Shown: positions 18,420 to 28,534 of the stretch, one piece after another
How positions within the stretch are numbered: position 1 is the first letter of the stretch
Layout: every line of letters starts with the position of its first letter
Origin: Corynebacterium guangdongense
GTDB lineage: Bacteria > Actinomycetota > Actinomycetes > Mycobacteriales > Mycobacteriaceae
Direction: 5' to 3'
NCBI RefSeq assembly: GCF_030408915.1
Contig: NZ_CP047654.1
Span: 248,001 to 312,000, forward strand
DNA length: 64,000 nt
The notes under the pieces: generated by a model
Seen by the model: only the letters and a program-made list of their open reading frames with translations
Database searches by the model: none
What the model was told of the DNA's origin: nothing
Made by a program: the position numbers and the translations under genes

Positions 18420-19111
18420 TTGAGCCTCCTTCCCACGATGCCGTCGGCGAGGATGTTGACGCCGTTGATCAGGGACTGGCCCTTGCTCATGGAGTACTCC
18501 GTGTAGAGGATGTCGACCGGGTGCTCGGTCACGCGCCAGCCCTTCTCGGAAATCTTGTTGACGATCTCCGAGGCGTGCGACATGCCGTTCATCCGGATGT
18601 CCATCTCGTCGGCGACCCGTTTGTTGAACACGCGCAGGCCGTTGTGGGCGTCGGAAAGCCCCAGCCGGCGAGTGGTGGGGGAGAGCAGCACCACCGTCTT
18701 GAGCACCAGCCGCTTTATCCACGGGACCTGGGAGTTTTCCTGGTGCCCCTTGGCGAAGCGCGTGCCGACGATGATGTCCACAGGCTCCGTGCGCAACCTC
18801 TCGATCATGGTGACGACGTCCTTGACCTGGTGCTGGCCATCGGCGTCGAAGGTGACGAAATACTGCGCACCCGGCTGCTCGCGGGCGTACTCGATACCGG
18901 TCTGGATGGCGGCGCCCTGGCCGAGGTTCACCGGGTGGTTGATCAGGTGGGCGCCGGCGGCGTGGATGCGTTCGGCCGAGTCGTCCGCGGAGCCGTCGTT
19001 GACCGCGACGATGTTGGGAAAGGTCTGCCGGGCGTTGCTGAGCACGTCCTGAATTACGGAGCCCTCATTGAAGCAGGGCACCACCAGCCACGTATCCGAA
19101 AAGTCCTTCAC
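18416..19111 (-). CDS. GT2 glycosyltransferase, dolichyl-phosphate mannose synthase-like
   Basis: The 231-residue GT-A enzyme shows LVVPCFNEG at the N-terminus, NDGSADDS, and a FDADGQH metal-binding motif near residue 90. It lacks C-terminal membrane helices, which may be provided by the DUF2304 protein encoded immediately downstream. The likely reaction is transfer of a sugar from a nucleotide donor to polyprenyl phosphate on the inner membrane face. It starts with GTG at 19111, six bases after the stop of the next GT2 gene, so the three form an operon. Confidence 0.85.
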
Positions 19112-19117
19112 AGCGGC

Positions 19118-19945
19118 TTAATCTACCCGCTGGCGGTGGAAGAGGCGCGAATAGACTCGCGTGATCAGGGCCTTGGGCAGGGCCCGGTACGCCATCCGGA
19201 TGACCGTGTTCGCCCACGCCCGGGGGCGGGAAATCAGCCCGTAGGCGACGAGGTTGCGCTGCATCTCCCGCTCGGCGGCGAACATGCCGGTGCCGGTGCG
19301 GCGGGCGAACTGGGCGTCGTCGACGCGGAAGAAGGTCAGCGCCTCGGGCAGGTTGACGAAGCGGTAACCGCCGGCGAGCAGGCGGGCGTAGAGGTCGTAG
19401 TCCTCCATGTGGTGCACGTCGCGGTACCCGCCGACCTTGTCGACCGCCTCCGAGCGCATCATCACCGAGGGGTTGTTGACCGGGGAGTTCAGCTTCGCGT
19501 AGCGCGCGATCTCCTCGTGCGTGGCGGGCAGCGCGCGCACCTTTCCCGGGGCGTCGGCGCTGGCGTCGAACTCCGCGACCGCGGTGCCGATCACGTCGAC
19601 CTCCGGGTGCGCCGCCGCGTAGCTCAGCTGCCGTTCGAAACGCTCCGGGTGGGCGACGTCGTCGGCGTCGAGGCGCGCCAGCCAGTCCGTGTGGATCGTG
19701 TCCAGCCCGGCCTGGGAGGCCGGCCCTGCCCCATGATTGCGCGCCAGCTTGACGACGCGGGCCTCCGGCCGGTCACTCACAAATCCCTCGATCACCGCGG
19801 CCAGCTCCGGCGGCAGCGGACCGTCCTCGACGATGACAATCTCATCCGCGGGCCGTGACTGGGCGACCAGGGAGTCCAGGGCCTCGGTGAGTTCTGCGGG
19901 GTCGATCCGGTGATACACCGTGATCAGCGCGGCTAGGGAGGTCAT
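19118..19945 (-). CDS. GT2 family glycosyltransferase (rhamnosyl/galactosyl-type)
   Basis: The 275-residue protein has the GT-A fold: LAALITVYHR, EIVIVEDGPLP, then WLARLDADDVAHPERFERQ with the DxD metal motif near residue 92. The C-terminal region carries a basic stretch. It probably adds a sugar to an envelope polysaccharide or glycolipid on the cytoplasmic face; donor and acceptor are unknown. The ATG at 19945 is preceded at six bases by a TACAGT -10 box and no SD. It is the first gene of a three-gene unit with the DPM-like enzyme and DUF2304. Confidence 0.82.
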   Translation of the reverse strand: MTSLAALITVYHRIDPAELTEALDSLVAQSRPADEIVIVEDGPLPPELAAVIEGFVSDRPEARVVKLARNHGAGPASQAGLDTIHTDWLARLDADDVAHPERFERQLSYAAAHPEVDVIGTAVAEFDASADAPGKVRALPATHEEIARYAKLNSPVNNPSVMMRSEAVDKVGGYRDVHHMEDYDLYARLLAGGYRFVNLPEALTFFRVDDAQFARRTGTGMFAAEREMQRNLVAYGLISRPRAWANTVIRMAYRALPKALITRVYSRLFHRQRVD

Positions 19946-19951
19946 GGGCCT

Positions 19952-19957
19952 ACTGTA
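19952..19957 (-). promoter_or_regulatory. -10 box TACAGT for the GT2 operon (leaderless)
   Basis: On the minus strand TACAGT ends six bases before the ATG at 19945. Confidence 0.45.
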
Positions 19958-20040
19958 GCGCGGCACCGCTGCTCACACGTGCCGCGGTGACGCTGGGCGT
20001 GCTCCCCCGGAGGGGCCCGGGCGCGGGACAGCGAAGGGAA

Positions 20041-20076
20041 CCGCCGCGCGCCCCGTGATCACGGGACGCGCGGCGG
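20041..20076. terminator. Long composite hairpin after xfp
   Basis: CCGCCGCGCG (20041-20050) pairs with CGCGCGGCGG (20067-20076). Inside, CCCGTGATCACGGG (20052-20065) is itself a perfect palindrome, with a single C/A mismatch between the two stems. It lies 27 bases past the phosphoketolase stop codon and upstream of the GT2 operon, and should stop transcription from xfp. Confidence 0.75.
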
Positions 20077-20102
20077 TGACCGGCCGGTCAGGGGTCGCGA
20101 CG

Positions 20103-22550
20103 CTAACGCTCCGGCAGCGGCGGACGCTGCACGTGGGAGTCGGAGGACGCCTTGCGCTCCAGATCCGGGGCCTCGAAGTCGCCGAGGAGCCAGTTGCGGA
20201 CCTCCGGCATATCCTCGAGGTGCTCGACGATGTACTCCTCGTGGCGCTGGAGCTGCTTCTCGGCCCAGCGGTAGAGCTGGACGCCGCCGGCGGGGACGTT
20301 GCGGGCGTTGTTGAGGATGTCCATGACCAGGTGGTAGCGGGACACGCCGTTGCGGACGACCATGTCGAACGGGGTGGTCGTGGTGCCCTCCTCCTTGAAG
20401 CCGCGGGCGCGGAAGCGGTCGGCGTCCGGACGGCCATGGACCAGCTGGTGGATGGCGCCCGGGTAACCGTGGAAGGCGAAGACGACGTCGACGTCGTCGG
20501 TGAACATCTTCGTGAACTCGGACTCGCTCATGCCGTGCGGGTGGTCCTTCGCGCGGTACAGCGTCATCAGGTCGACGACGTTGACGAAACGGATCTTCAG
20601 GTCCGGCAGGGTCTTCTTGACGATCTCGGCGGCGGCGACGGCCTCCATCGTGACGACGTCACCGGCGGTGGCGATGACGATGTCCGGCTTCTCCTCGCCC
20701 AGGCCGTCGGTGCCGGCCCAGTCCCAGCGGCCGTAACCGCGGCCGACGTGGTCCTTGGCCTCGTCCAGCGACATGTACTGCAGCTGCGGCTGCTTGTCCT
20801 GGATGACCAGGTTGACCTTGTTCTTGTCGGCGAAGATCTTCTCGGACACGACGGCCAGGGAGTTGGCGTCGACGGGCAGGTAGATGCGTCCGACCGCCTT
20901 GTTCATGTTGAGCACGACGTTGAGCAGCTCCGGGGCCTGGTGGGAGAAGCCGTTGTGGTCGTTGCGCCAGCAGGTCGAGGACAGCAGGATGTTGAGCGAG
21001 GGGGTCTTGGCGCGCCAGTCCAGGTGGTTGGCCTCCTGGAACCACTTGCCCGCCTGCATCGTCATCGACGCCGAGACCATGCCGAAGGCCTCGTAGGAGG
21101 CGTACAGGCCGTGGCGGCCGGTGAGGTTGTAACCGTCGAGCCAGCCGTGCGAGTTGTGCTCAGAGAGCACCTCCATGACGCGGCCGTTGCGGGAGAGCTT
21201 CTCGTCGATGAGATCGGTGCGTTCCATGAAGGCACGGTCGGAGACCTCGAAGACCGAGCCCAGGCGGTTGGAGTTGGTCTCGTCCGGGCAGAAGAGGCGG
21301 AAGTTGTCCGGGTTGTCCTCGTAGGCGTCGCGCATGATCTCGCCCAGGGTGCGGGTGGATTCGGCCTTGACCCGTCCCCGGGTCTCGTCGGTGACCTCGC
21401 GCTCATAGTTCTTCAGGTCGCGAAGCTTGAGCTCCTTTGTCAGCAGCCCGCCGTTGGCGTGCGGGTTAGCCGACATGCGGAGAGCGCCCTCCGGGTTGTT
21501 GGCCTTGACCAGGTCGGTCAGGGTGCCGTCGGAGTTGAACAGCTCCTCCGGACGGTAGGAGCGCATCCATTCCTCGAGCAGGCGCAGCTGCTTCTCGTCC
21601 TCCTTCATGCCGTCCAGCGGAACCTGGTGGGAACGCCAGGTGCCCTCGTAGATCTTGTGGTTGACGGTGTGCGGGCCGGTCCAGCCCTTGGGGGTGCGTA
21701 GGACGATCATCGGCCATACGGGGCGCTCGCCGTCCCAGGCGCCGGAGCGGGCCTCGGCCTGGATGGCGCGGATCCGGCCGTAGGCGTAGGACAGGGCGGT
21801 GGCGAAGCGCTCGTGCATCCACGGCAGATCCTCGCCCTCGACCCAGATGACCTCGTAGCCGTGGCCCTCGAGCAGGGCCTGGACCTCCTCCGGGTCCTTG
21901 CGCGAGAGCACGGTCGGGGAGGCGATCTTGCCGCCGTTGAGGTGGAGGATGGGCAGGACGGCGCCGTCGTGTTCCGGGTTGAGGAAGGACACGGACTTCC
22001 AGGAGCCTTCGAGGGGGCCGGTCTCGGCCTCGCCGTCACCGACGACGGAGGCGACGATCAGATCCGGGTTGTCGAATGCCGCGCCGAAGGCGTGGGAGAG
22101 GGCGTAACCCAGCTCGCCGCCCTCGTGGATGGAGCCCGGCGTGGTGACCGAGGCGTGGGAGGGGATGCCGCCCGGTGCGGAGAACTGGCGGAAGAGCTTG
22201 GCCAGGCCGTCGGTGTCCTCGGTGATGCGCGGGAAGCACTCGGTGTAGGAGCCCTCCAGGTAGGAGGCGGAGACCAGCGCCGGGCCGCCGTGGCCCGGGC
22301 CCGTGATGTAGATGACGTCCTGGTCGGTGTGCTTGATCAGGCGGTTCAGGTGGGCGTAGATGAAGGCGAGGCCGGGGGAGGTGCCCCAGTGCCCGAGGAG
22401 TCGCGGCTTGATGTCGTCGGCGGTCAGCGGGCGCTCAAGCAGGGGGTTGGACTTGAGGTAAATCTGGCCGACGGTGAGGTAGTTGTTGGCGCGCCACCAG
22501 GCGTCGATCTGCTGGACTTCTTCGCGGGTGAGTTCAGGTACGGTGCTCAT
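20103..22550 (-). CDS. xfp: Xylulose-5-phosphate/fructose-6-phosphate phosphoketolase
   Basis: The 815-residue ThDP enzyme has phosphoketolase landmarks: LGHWGTSPGLAFIYAHLNR near residue 57, the GPGHGGPA loop, SHAFGAAFDNP, and GDGEAETGPLEGSW in the cofactor-binding region. It splits xylulose-5-P or fructose-6-P with phosphate into acetyl-phosphate plus glyceraldehyde-3-P or erythrose-4-P. The start at 22550 has AAGGTGG upstream. The same bases also form TAAGGT, 17 bases from a TTGACG -35, seven bases before the ATG, so a leaderless promoter is equally possible. It follows rmlA by 84 bases. Confidence 0.95.
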   Translation of the reverse strand: MSTVPELTREEVQQIDAWWRANNYLTVGQIYLKSNPLLERPLTADDIKPRLLGHWGTSPGLAFIYAHLNRLIKHTDQDVIYITGPGHGGPALVSASYLEGSYTECFPRITEDTDGLAKLFRQFSAPGGIPSHASVTTPGSIHEGGELGYALSHAFGAAFDNPDLIVASVVGDGEAETGPLEGSWKSVSFLNPEHDGAVLPILHLNGGKIASPTVLSRKDPEEVQALLEGHGYEVIWVEGEDLPWMHERFATALSYAYGRIRAIQAEARSGAWDGERPVWPMIVLRTPKGWTGPHTVNHKIYEGTWRSHQVPLDGMKEDEKQLRLLEEWMRSYRPEELFNSDGTLTDLVKANNPEGALRMSANPHANGGLLTKELKLRDLKNYEREVTDETRGRVKAESTRTLGEIMRDAYEDNPDNFRLFCPDETNSNRLGSVFEVSDRAFMERTDLIDEKLSRNGRVMEVLSEHNSHGWLDGYNLTGRHGLYASYEAFGMVSASMTMQAGKWFQEANHLDWRAKTPSLNILLSSTCWRNDHNGFSHQAPELLNVVLNMNKAVGRIYLPVDANSLAVVSEKIFADKNKVNLVIQDKQPQLQYMSLDEAKDHVGRGYGRWDWAGTDGLGEEKPDIVIATAGDVVTMEAVAAAEIVKKTLPDLKIRFVNVVDLMTLYRAKDHPHGMSESEFTKMFTDDVDVVFAFHGYPGAIHQLVHGRPDADRFRARGFKEEGTTTTPFDMVVRNGVSRYHLVMDILNNARNVPAGGVQLYRWAEKQLQRHEEYIVEHLEDMPEVRNWLLGDFEAPDLERKASSDSHVQRPPLPER

Positions 22551-22557
22551 GCCATCC

Positions 22558-22586
22558 ACCTTAATGGTCATATCAAAGAGCGTCAA
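22558..22586 (-). promoter_or_regulatory. Probable xfp promoter (TTGACG - 17 - TAAGGT)
   Basis: On the minus strand TTGACG (22586-22581) and TAAGGT (22563-22558) are separated by exactly 17 bases. The start codon follows seven bases later. This is the best -35/-10 pair I see in the window and lets xfp be expressed separately from the rml genes. Confidence 0.55.
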
Positions 22587-22634
22587 TGAAAAACTGTCAG
22601 CAGGGACCCATACTGCCTTCGGATGTGTCCCATC

Positions 22635-23501
22635 TCATAGCGACAGTACGTCTTCAAGGTACTGCCCGTATCCGGATTTCGTCAGAGGGCCGGCGAGGGA
22701 CCGAAGGGCGTCGGCGTCGATGAACCCGGCCTCGTAGGCCGCGATCTCGGGGGAGCCGATCATCTGGCCAGTACGTTTCTGCAGCACCTCGACATATGCC
22801 GCGGCCTCCGACATGGAATCCACCGTCCCGGTGTCCAGCCACACGTCACCGCGCAGCATCCGCCGCACCTGCAACCGTCCCTGGCGCAGGTAGGCCTCGT
22901 TGACCGCGGTGATCTCCAGCTCGCCCCGCGCGCTCGGCGTGATCTGCTTCGCGATCTCCACCACGCTGTTGTCGTAGAAGTACAGGCCCACCACCGCGTG
23001 GTTCGACTTCGGGTGCGTCGGCTTCTCCTCGATGGACACCGCCCGATCTGTCTCTGGGTCGAACTCGACGACGCCGTAGCGCTCCGGATCCGAGACCTCG
23101 TAGGCGAAGACGATGCCGCCCTCCGGGTCCCGGCAGGTCTGCAGCGCGGTGGAAAAACCGTGGCCGTCGAAGATGTTGTCGCCCAGGACCAGAGCCACGT
23201 CCTCCTCGCCGATGAACTCCTCGCCGATGAGGAAGGACTGTGCCAACCCCTCCGGTCGGGGCTGTACCGCGTAGTCGATCATGACGCCCAGGTGGGAGCC
23301 GTCACCGAGCAGGCGTCGAAAATTCGGCTGATCCTCCGGGGTGGTGATGATGAGGATCTCCCGGATGCCCGCCTGAATCAGCGTGGACAGCGGGTAGTAG
23401 ATCATCGGCTTGTCGTAGATCGGCATCAGCTGCTTCGAAATCGCCTGCGTGATGGGGTACAAACGGGTGCCGGACCCACCGGCCAGGATGATGCCTCTCA
23501 T
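22635..23501 (-). CDS. rmlA: Glucose-1-phosphate thymidylyltransferase
   Basis: The 288-residue enzyme begins [16 protein letters not shown], the nucleotide-binding signature of sugar nucleotidyltransferases, and later shows VLGDNIF and the EKP motif ([16 protein letters not shown], near residue 160). It joins dTTP and glucose-1-P to give dTDP-glucose, the first step to dTDP-rhamnose, which is needed for the rhamnose linker between peptidoglycan and arabinogalactan. It is the last gene of the rmlB-rmlCD-rmlA unit and starts 11 bases after the rmlCD stop. Confidence 0.95.
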   Translation of the reverse strand: MRGIILAGGSGTRLYPITQAISKQLMPIYDKPMIYYPLSTLIQAGIREILIITTPEDQPNFRRLLGDGSHLGVMIDYAVQPRPEGLAQSFLIGEEFIGEEDVALVLGDNIFDGHGFSTALQTCRDPEGGIVFAYEVSDPERYGVVEFDPETDRAVSIEEKPTHPKSNHAVVGLYFYDNSVVEIAKQITPSARGELEITAVNEAYLRQGRLQVRRMLRGDVWLDTGTVDSMSEAAAYVEVLQKRTGQMIGSPEIAAYEAGFIDADALRSLAGPLTKSGYGQYLEDVLSL

Positions 23502-23512
23502 GTCCGCTGAGT

Positions 23513-24820
23513 CTAGGGGGTCAGGGCCACGTACAGCGCGAGCCCGACGCGCCAATTCTGCGGGGTGAACCCGGTCGCGGTGATCTTGTCCAGGGACAGT
23601 TCGCTGTTGGCCGGGCGGGGCGCGTGCGGGGCGTCACCGTAGTACTCCGCCGACGGGGTGGGGTGGACCTCGGCCGGGTCGTGGCCGACGGCGATGAAGG
23701 TGGCCATGGCGATCTCGTCGCGGCCGGCGGCGTCGCCGCCGCCGGTGACGTTGTAGACGCCGTACTCGGGCTTCTTCTCCAGCAGGTGGACGATGGCCCT
23801 GGCCAGGTCCTCGGCAAACGTCGGCCGGCCGCGCTGGTCGTCGACGACGCGGGGCTCGACGTCCCGCGCCGCCAGATCCATCATGGTGCGGATGAAGTTG
23901 CCGCCGTTGCCGGCGACCCAGGTGGTGCGCACCACGTAGTGTTTCGGGGCGGTCGCCGCCGCGGTGTCACCCGCGGCCTTCGCCGCCCCGTAGAAGGACA
24001 GCGGCGAGACCGGATCCTCCTCCGTGTACGCCCCCTCCTTCGCCCCGTCGAAGACGTAATCGGTGGACACGTGCACCAGCGTGATGTCGTTGTCGGCGGC
24101 AATCCGGGCCAGCTTCGCCGGACCCGTCGCATTCACCGCCCACGCCCGCGCCCGGTCATTCTCCGCACCATCGACGTCGTTGTACGCCGCGGTGTTGATG
24201 ATCGCCTCATACTGGCGCCAGTTGCGCGCCGGCGGATCGGTGATGTCGAACTCGTCGTGGGTGCAGAACTCCGCGTCAGGCAGGAGCCTGCGCAGCGCCG
24301 AGCCCAGCTGGCCGTTGGCGCCGGTCACCAGCACCCTGCGCGGGGAGATCGGCTCCGCCACCGCCGGGGTGGCCAGATCCTTGGCCGAGACATTGACCGG
24401 CTCCAGCGGCCAGTCCACCAGGTTCAGCGAAATGTTGGCGTACTGCGCCTGCGCCGACCAGTAATCACCCACCAGGTAGGTGTAGACCGTGTCATCGTCC
24501 AGAGCTTGGAACCCGTTGGCCACCCCCCGCGGCACGAACACCGCCGACTCCGGCCCGAACTCGTGGGTCACGGTCTCACCGAAGGTGGCCGAGCCCTCCC
24601 GCAGGTCGTGCCAGGCGCCGAAGACCCGGCCGTGGGCCACCGAGACCAGCTTGTCCCAGGGCTCGGCGTGCAGGCCCCGGGTCGTGCCCCGCGCCGCGTT
24701 GAAGGAGACGTTCTGCTGCACAGGGCGGAAATCCAGCCAGTCCGCCCGCCAGTTCTCCTTGAACCAGCCGCGACCGTCCTCATGGACGGCCAGGTCGATG
24801 ATCTTGAGTCCCTCAATCAT
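23513..24820 (-). CDS. rmlCD: Fused dTDP-4-dehydrorhamnose 3,5-epimerase / dTDP-4-dehydrorhamnose reductase
   Basis: The 435-residue protein joins two enzymes. Residues 1 to about 150 form an RmlC cupin ([12 protein letters not shown] with the catalytic His region, [10 protein letters not shown]). From about residue 165 an RmlD reductase begins with [14 protein letters not shown] and includes VSTDYVFDG and [11 protein letters not shown]. Together they perform the last two steps of dTDP-L-rhamnose synthesis. This fusion is known from corynebacteria such as C. glutamicum. Three bases separate it from rmlB upstream. Confidence 0.95.
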   Translation of the reverse strand: MIEGLKIIDLAVHEDGRGWFKENWRADWLDFRPVQQNVSFNAARGTTRGLHAEPWDKLVSVAHGRVFGAWHDLREGSATFGETVTHEFGPESAVFVPRGVANGFQALDDDTVYTYLVGDYWSAQAQYANISLNLVDWPLEPVNVSAKDLATPAVAEPISPRRVLVTGANGQLGSALRRLLPDAEFCTHDEFDITDPPARNWRQYEAIINTAAYNDVDGAENDRARAWAVNATGPAKLARIAADNDITLVHVSTDYVFDGAKEGAYTEEDPVSPLSFYGAAKAAGDTAAATAPKHYVVRTTWVAGNGGNFIRTMMDLAARDVEPRVVDDQRGRPTFAEDLARAIVHLLEKKPEYGVYNVTGGGDAAGRDEIAMATFIAVGHDPAEVHPTPSAEYYGDAPHAPRPANSELSLDKITATGFTPQNWRVGLALYVALTP

Positions 24821-24823
24821 GTT

Positions 24824-25828
<1,005 letters not shown>

Positions 25829-25833
<5 letters not shown>

Positions 25834-27295
25834 CGGCGAAGAGGCCGGGGTCATCATGACCGGCGGGCGGGTCGCTCGTGGCCCGGTACTTGCGCCGGAT
25901 CTTGGCCCCGGCGGCGTGCGCGGCGGCGGCCCCGTCGTTGAATCTGAGGTGGTCGGAGCCGGCGTCGCGCCACCCGGCCCGCCCGGACGTCGGGTCCCGC
26001 TCGGCGTGGCCCATGTTGTTGGCCCCGTCCCGCCTGTCGTTGTTGGCGGGGTGGTGGATCCAGCAGGAGAGGGTCAGATTATCGGGATGGGTGGGGCCGC
26101 CCTCGGAGTGGGCGATGATGTGGTGGGCGTCGGATTCGTCGAGCGGTTTGCCGCAGCCGTAGTGGGTGCAGACCAGTTCCCCGGCGAAGAGGGCGATGCG
26201 CTGTTCCAGGGTGGCCGAGCGCTGCCCGACGCCCACCGAGAGGGGTTTGCCCTGCCTGTCGTGGAGGACGAAGAAGTCGCTGATGGCCGCGCCCAGGCGG
26301 TGCAGGTCGGCCGGGTTGAGGTAGATGTCCGTGTTGGTGGGGAAGACGGACTCGGGGTTCATTCCGAGGATGTCGTCCAGCGTCATCGAAATGACGAGTG
26401 AGCCCATGCCGGAACGCTGGCGGGCCGCGGAGGCGGGTGCGTTGGCCACGAGGTTGACCAGGTGGTCCGCGCGCTGCTGGCCGAGGGTGCGTTTGTCCTC
26501 CGGGTCCCGGGGGCCGGCGACCGCGTCCATCTCCTTGGCGGAGAACCGGGATTTCAGGAGGGCGGCCTCCCCCGCGGAGAGGTAGCCGTAGAAGGGGACG
26601 CCGCCCAGCTCGTCCTGTTTTCCGAAGGCGAAGTACCTCTTCTTGTGGGCGGCCTGCGGATCCCTGCCCCCGCCCGGGGTGCGTCGGCGGGAGTTGGCGG
26701 AGCGGATCTGGTCGCGCAGCCAGCGCCGCAGATCCTCCGGGGAGCGGGAGGCGGACGCCGCCAACGCCAGGTCGCGGAGCTCGTCGACGCCTGGTTGTGC
26801 ATGCTCGGTGACCTGCCGCAATTCGGCGTCGATGATGCGGCGCTTCTCCTCGGTGACGGACTGGCGCCGGCGGGCGCGCTCCCGTGCCTCGGCCGCCGCC
26901 GTGGCGCGACGGGCTTCCTCGGCTTCACGGGCGGCCCGCTTCTCCGCCGATTCATCGCCACCCGGTTGCTGCCGGGGAGGCTCCGGCGGTGGGGCGAAGA
27001 GTTCATTGCCGCGGCGCAGGCGCCGGGAGGCCTCGGAGCGGGAGATGTCGAGCCTGCCGGCGAGGTAGTCGGCGGTGGTGACCCCGCCGACGAGTCTGCC
27101 GGCCTGGTGCAGGTCGGCGAGATAAGCGAAGGCGGCGTCGATGGCCGGCTTGCGGGCCAGCGCCTTTTCCAGGCGTTCGAAGTGTTCGCGTTCGGAGGAG
27201 AAGGCGACGGCGTCGGGCGTGGCCATGACCTCGGCCAGCCCCGACAGTGCGTCATCGATCTGTGTCACCAGATCGCCAATCCCCCGATTGTCCAT
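25829..27295 (-). CDS. DUF222 / HNH endonuclease domain protein
   Basis: The 488-residue protein has a charged, helix-rich N-terminal DUF222-type region (including an Ala/Arg/Glu-rich coiled-coil-like stretch around residues 105-145) and a C-terminal HNH motif near residue 375: CTHYGCGKPLD, then AHHIIAHSEGG, then HPDNLTLSC and HH. HNH domains cut DNA with one metal ion. This family (related to the mycobacterial 13E12 proteins) is multicopy in many actinobacteria and of unknown role. No partner methylase is nearby. The start has a TAGAAT -10 box seven bases upstream. Confidence 0.85.
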
Positions 27296-27302
27296 GCCTC
27301 AC

Positions 27303-27308
27303 ATTCTA
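27303..27308 (-). promoter_or_regulatory. -10 box TAGAAT for the HNH gene (leaderless)
   Basis: On the minus strand TAGAAT ends seven bases before the ATG at 27295. The intervening GTGAGGC could also act as a weak SD. Confidence 0.45.
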
Positions 27309-27358
27309 AAGGCTCCGGGGGCCGACGCAATCCTTTTATTCAAACATGTGTGCGAAAT

Positions 27359-28534
27359 CTACCGGCGCAGCGCCAACGCGTGGACGGCGCCGCCGACCAG
27401 GGGGCCGACGATCAGCCCGATGCCGACGGAGAGTTCCAGCGGCAGGGGAATGAGCAGGAACAGGAAGGCGACGAGCGTGGCGGCGACCCAGCCGCCGACG
27501 TAGAGCCCGTGCTGCTCGCGGGCCAGCGCCGCCGCGCCGGTGATCATCAGCGAACCCGCGCAGGCGGAGGCGAAGGTGAGCGCGGCCAGGAAGCCGCCGG
27601 AGACCCAGAAATCCTCGTTGCCGCGCTGGACGGTGACCATCAGCCACGGGCCGACGAGCCAGGCCAGGCCGGCACCGGCCAGCCCCACCAGCAACACGAG
27701 CCCGATGGGCATGGCCAGCGCCCGGGCGGAACCCTGAGCCACGAAGCGGGAGATCAGCGCGGTCTGGAAACGCTGGACCGGCACGAGAATCGGTGCGCGG
27801 GTGAAGGAGATCGCCATCATCACGGCGCCGACGGTGACGCCGGTGAGTGTCTCCCGGTCGGCGGCGGTGGCCTGGAGCAGCGTCGGGAAGCCGGTGATCA
27901 GCGCGGCGGAGGAGCCGGAGGCGGCCATGGCGGAGGCCACCCGGCGGACGAACACCGGCAGGGAGACGTCGACGCGCACGGCAAGGTCCGCGCGGCGCAG
28001 AACGGCCAGCCAGGACGCCGCGCCGATCGCGGTGATGACGAAGAACCCGACCAGGCCCCAGCCCAGCAGCCACGCCACCAGCGTCAGCGCCAGACGGACG
28101 CCGGAATCCAGCGCGACCAGGGCGGAGTAGCGGCCCCATAGCCCGGCCCCGGAGAGGACGCCGGAGAGGACGGCCTGGAACGTGTAGGAGAGGAGGCCGA
28201 CGGTCATCAGGGCGGTGGCGGAACGGGGCTCGTCGACAAGCAGGCCCATCCACGCCGGCGAAGTCGCAGCCACCACCAGCGCCACCACCAGTGACAGGCC
28301 GAAGCCGGCCCGCCAGGGGCGGGCGTCCCGGGCGACGGCGCCTTCGCGAACTGCCGCGGCGCCGCGGGTGGTTTCGTGCGTGATGCCGTCGATGAGCCCG
28401 GTCAGCGCGAAGAACAGGCCCCAGTAGGCCTGGAACTGCGCGTAGCCCGATTCGCCGAGCGTCCAGCCTGCGACGATGAGGACGAGGAAGCCGGACAGCG
28501 CGGCGAAGATCGTCGCCAGGCCCAGGTACTTCAC
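27359..28534 (-). CDS. Polytopic membrane protein, polysaccharide flippase-like
   Basis: The 391-residue protein has about ten to twelve hydrophobic segments with little soluble sequence, resembling Wzx/MATE-type polysaccharide or lipid-linked oligosaccharide exporters (YLGLATIFAALSGFLVLIVAG at the start, GLIDGITHETTRGAAAVREG loop). I infer export of an envelope glycan precursor; no motif fixes the substrate. The GTG at 28534 has GGAG upstream and overlaps the M1 peptidase stop in a GTGA, so the two are co-translated even though no functional link is obvious. Confidence 0.65.
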   Translation of the reverse strand: MKYLGLATIFAALSGFLVLIVAGWTLGESGYAQFQAYWGLFFALTGLIDGITHETTRGAAAVREGAVARDARPWRAGFGLSLVVALVVAATSPAWMGLLVDEPRSATALMTVGLLSYTFQAVLSGVLSGAGLWGRYSALVALDSGVRLALTLVAWLLGWGLVGFFVITAIGAASWLAVLRRADLAVRVDVSLPVFVRRVASAMAASGSSAALITGFPTLLQATAADRETLTGVTVGAVMMAISFTRAPILVPVQRFQTALISRFVAQGSARALAMPIGLVLLVGLAGAGLAWLVGPWLMVTVQRGNEDFWVSGGFLAALTFASACAGSLMITGAAALAREQHGLYVGGWVAATLVAFLFLLIPLPLELSVGIGLIVGPLVGGAVHALALRR

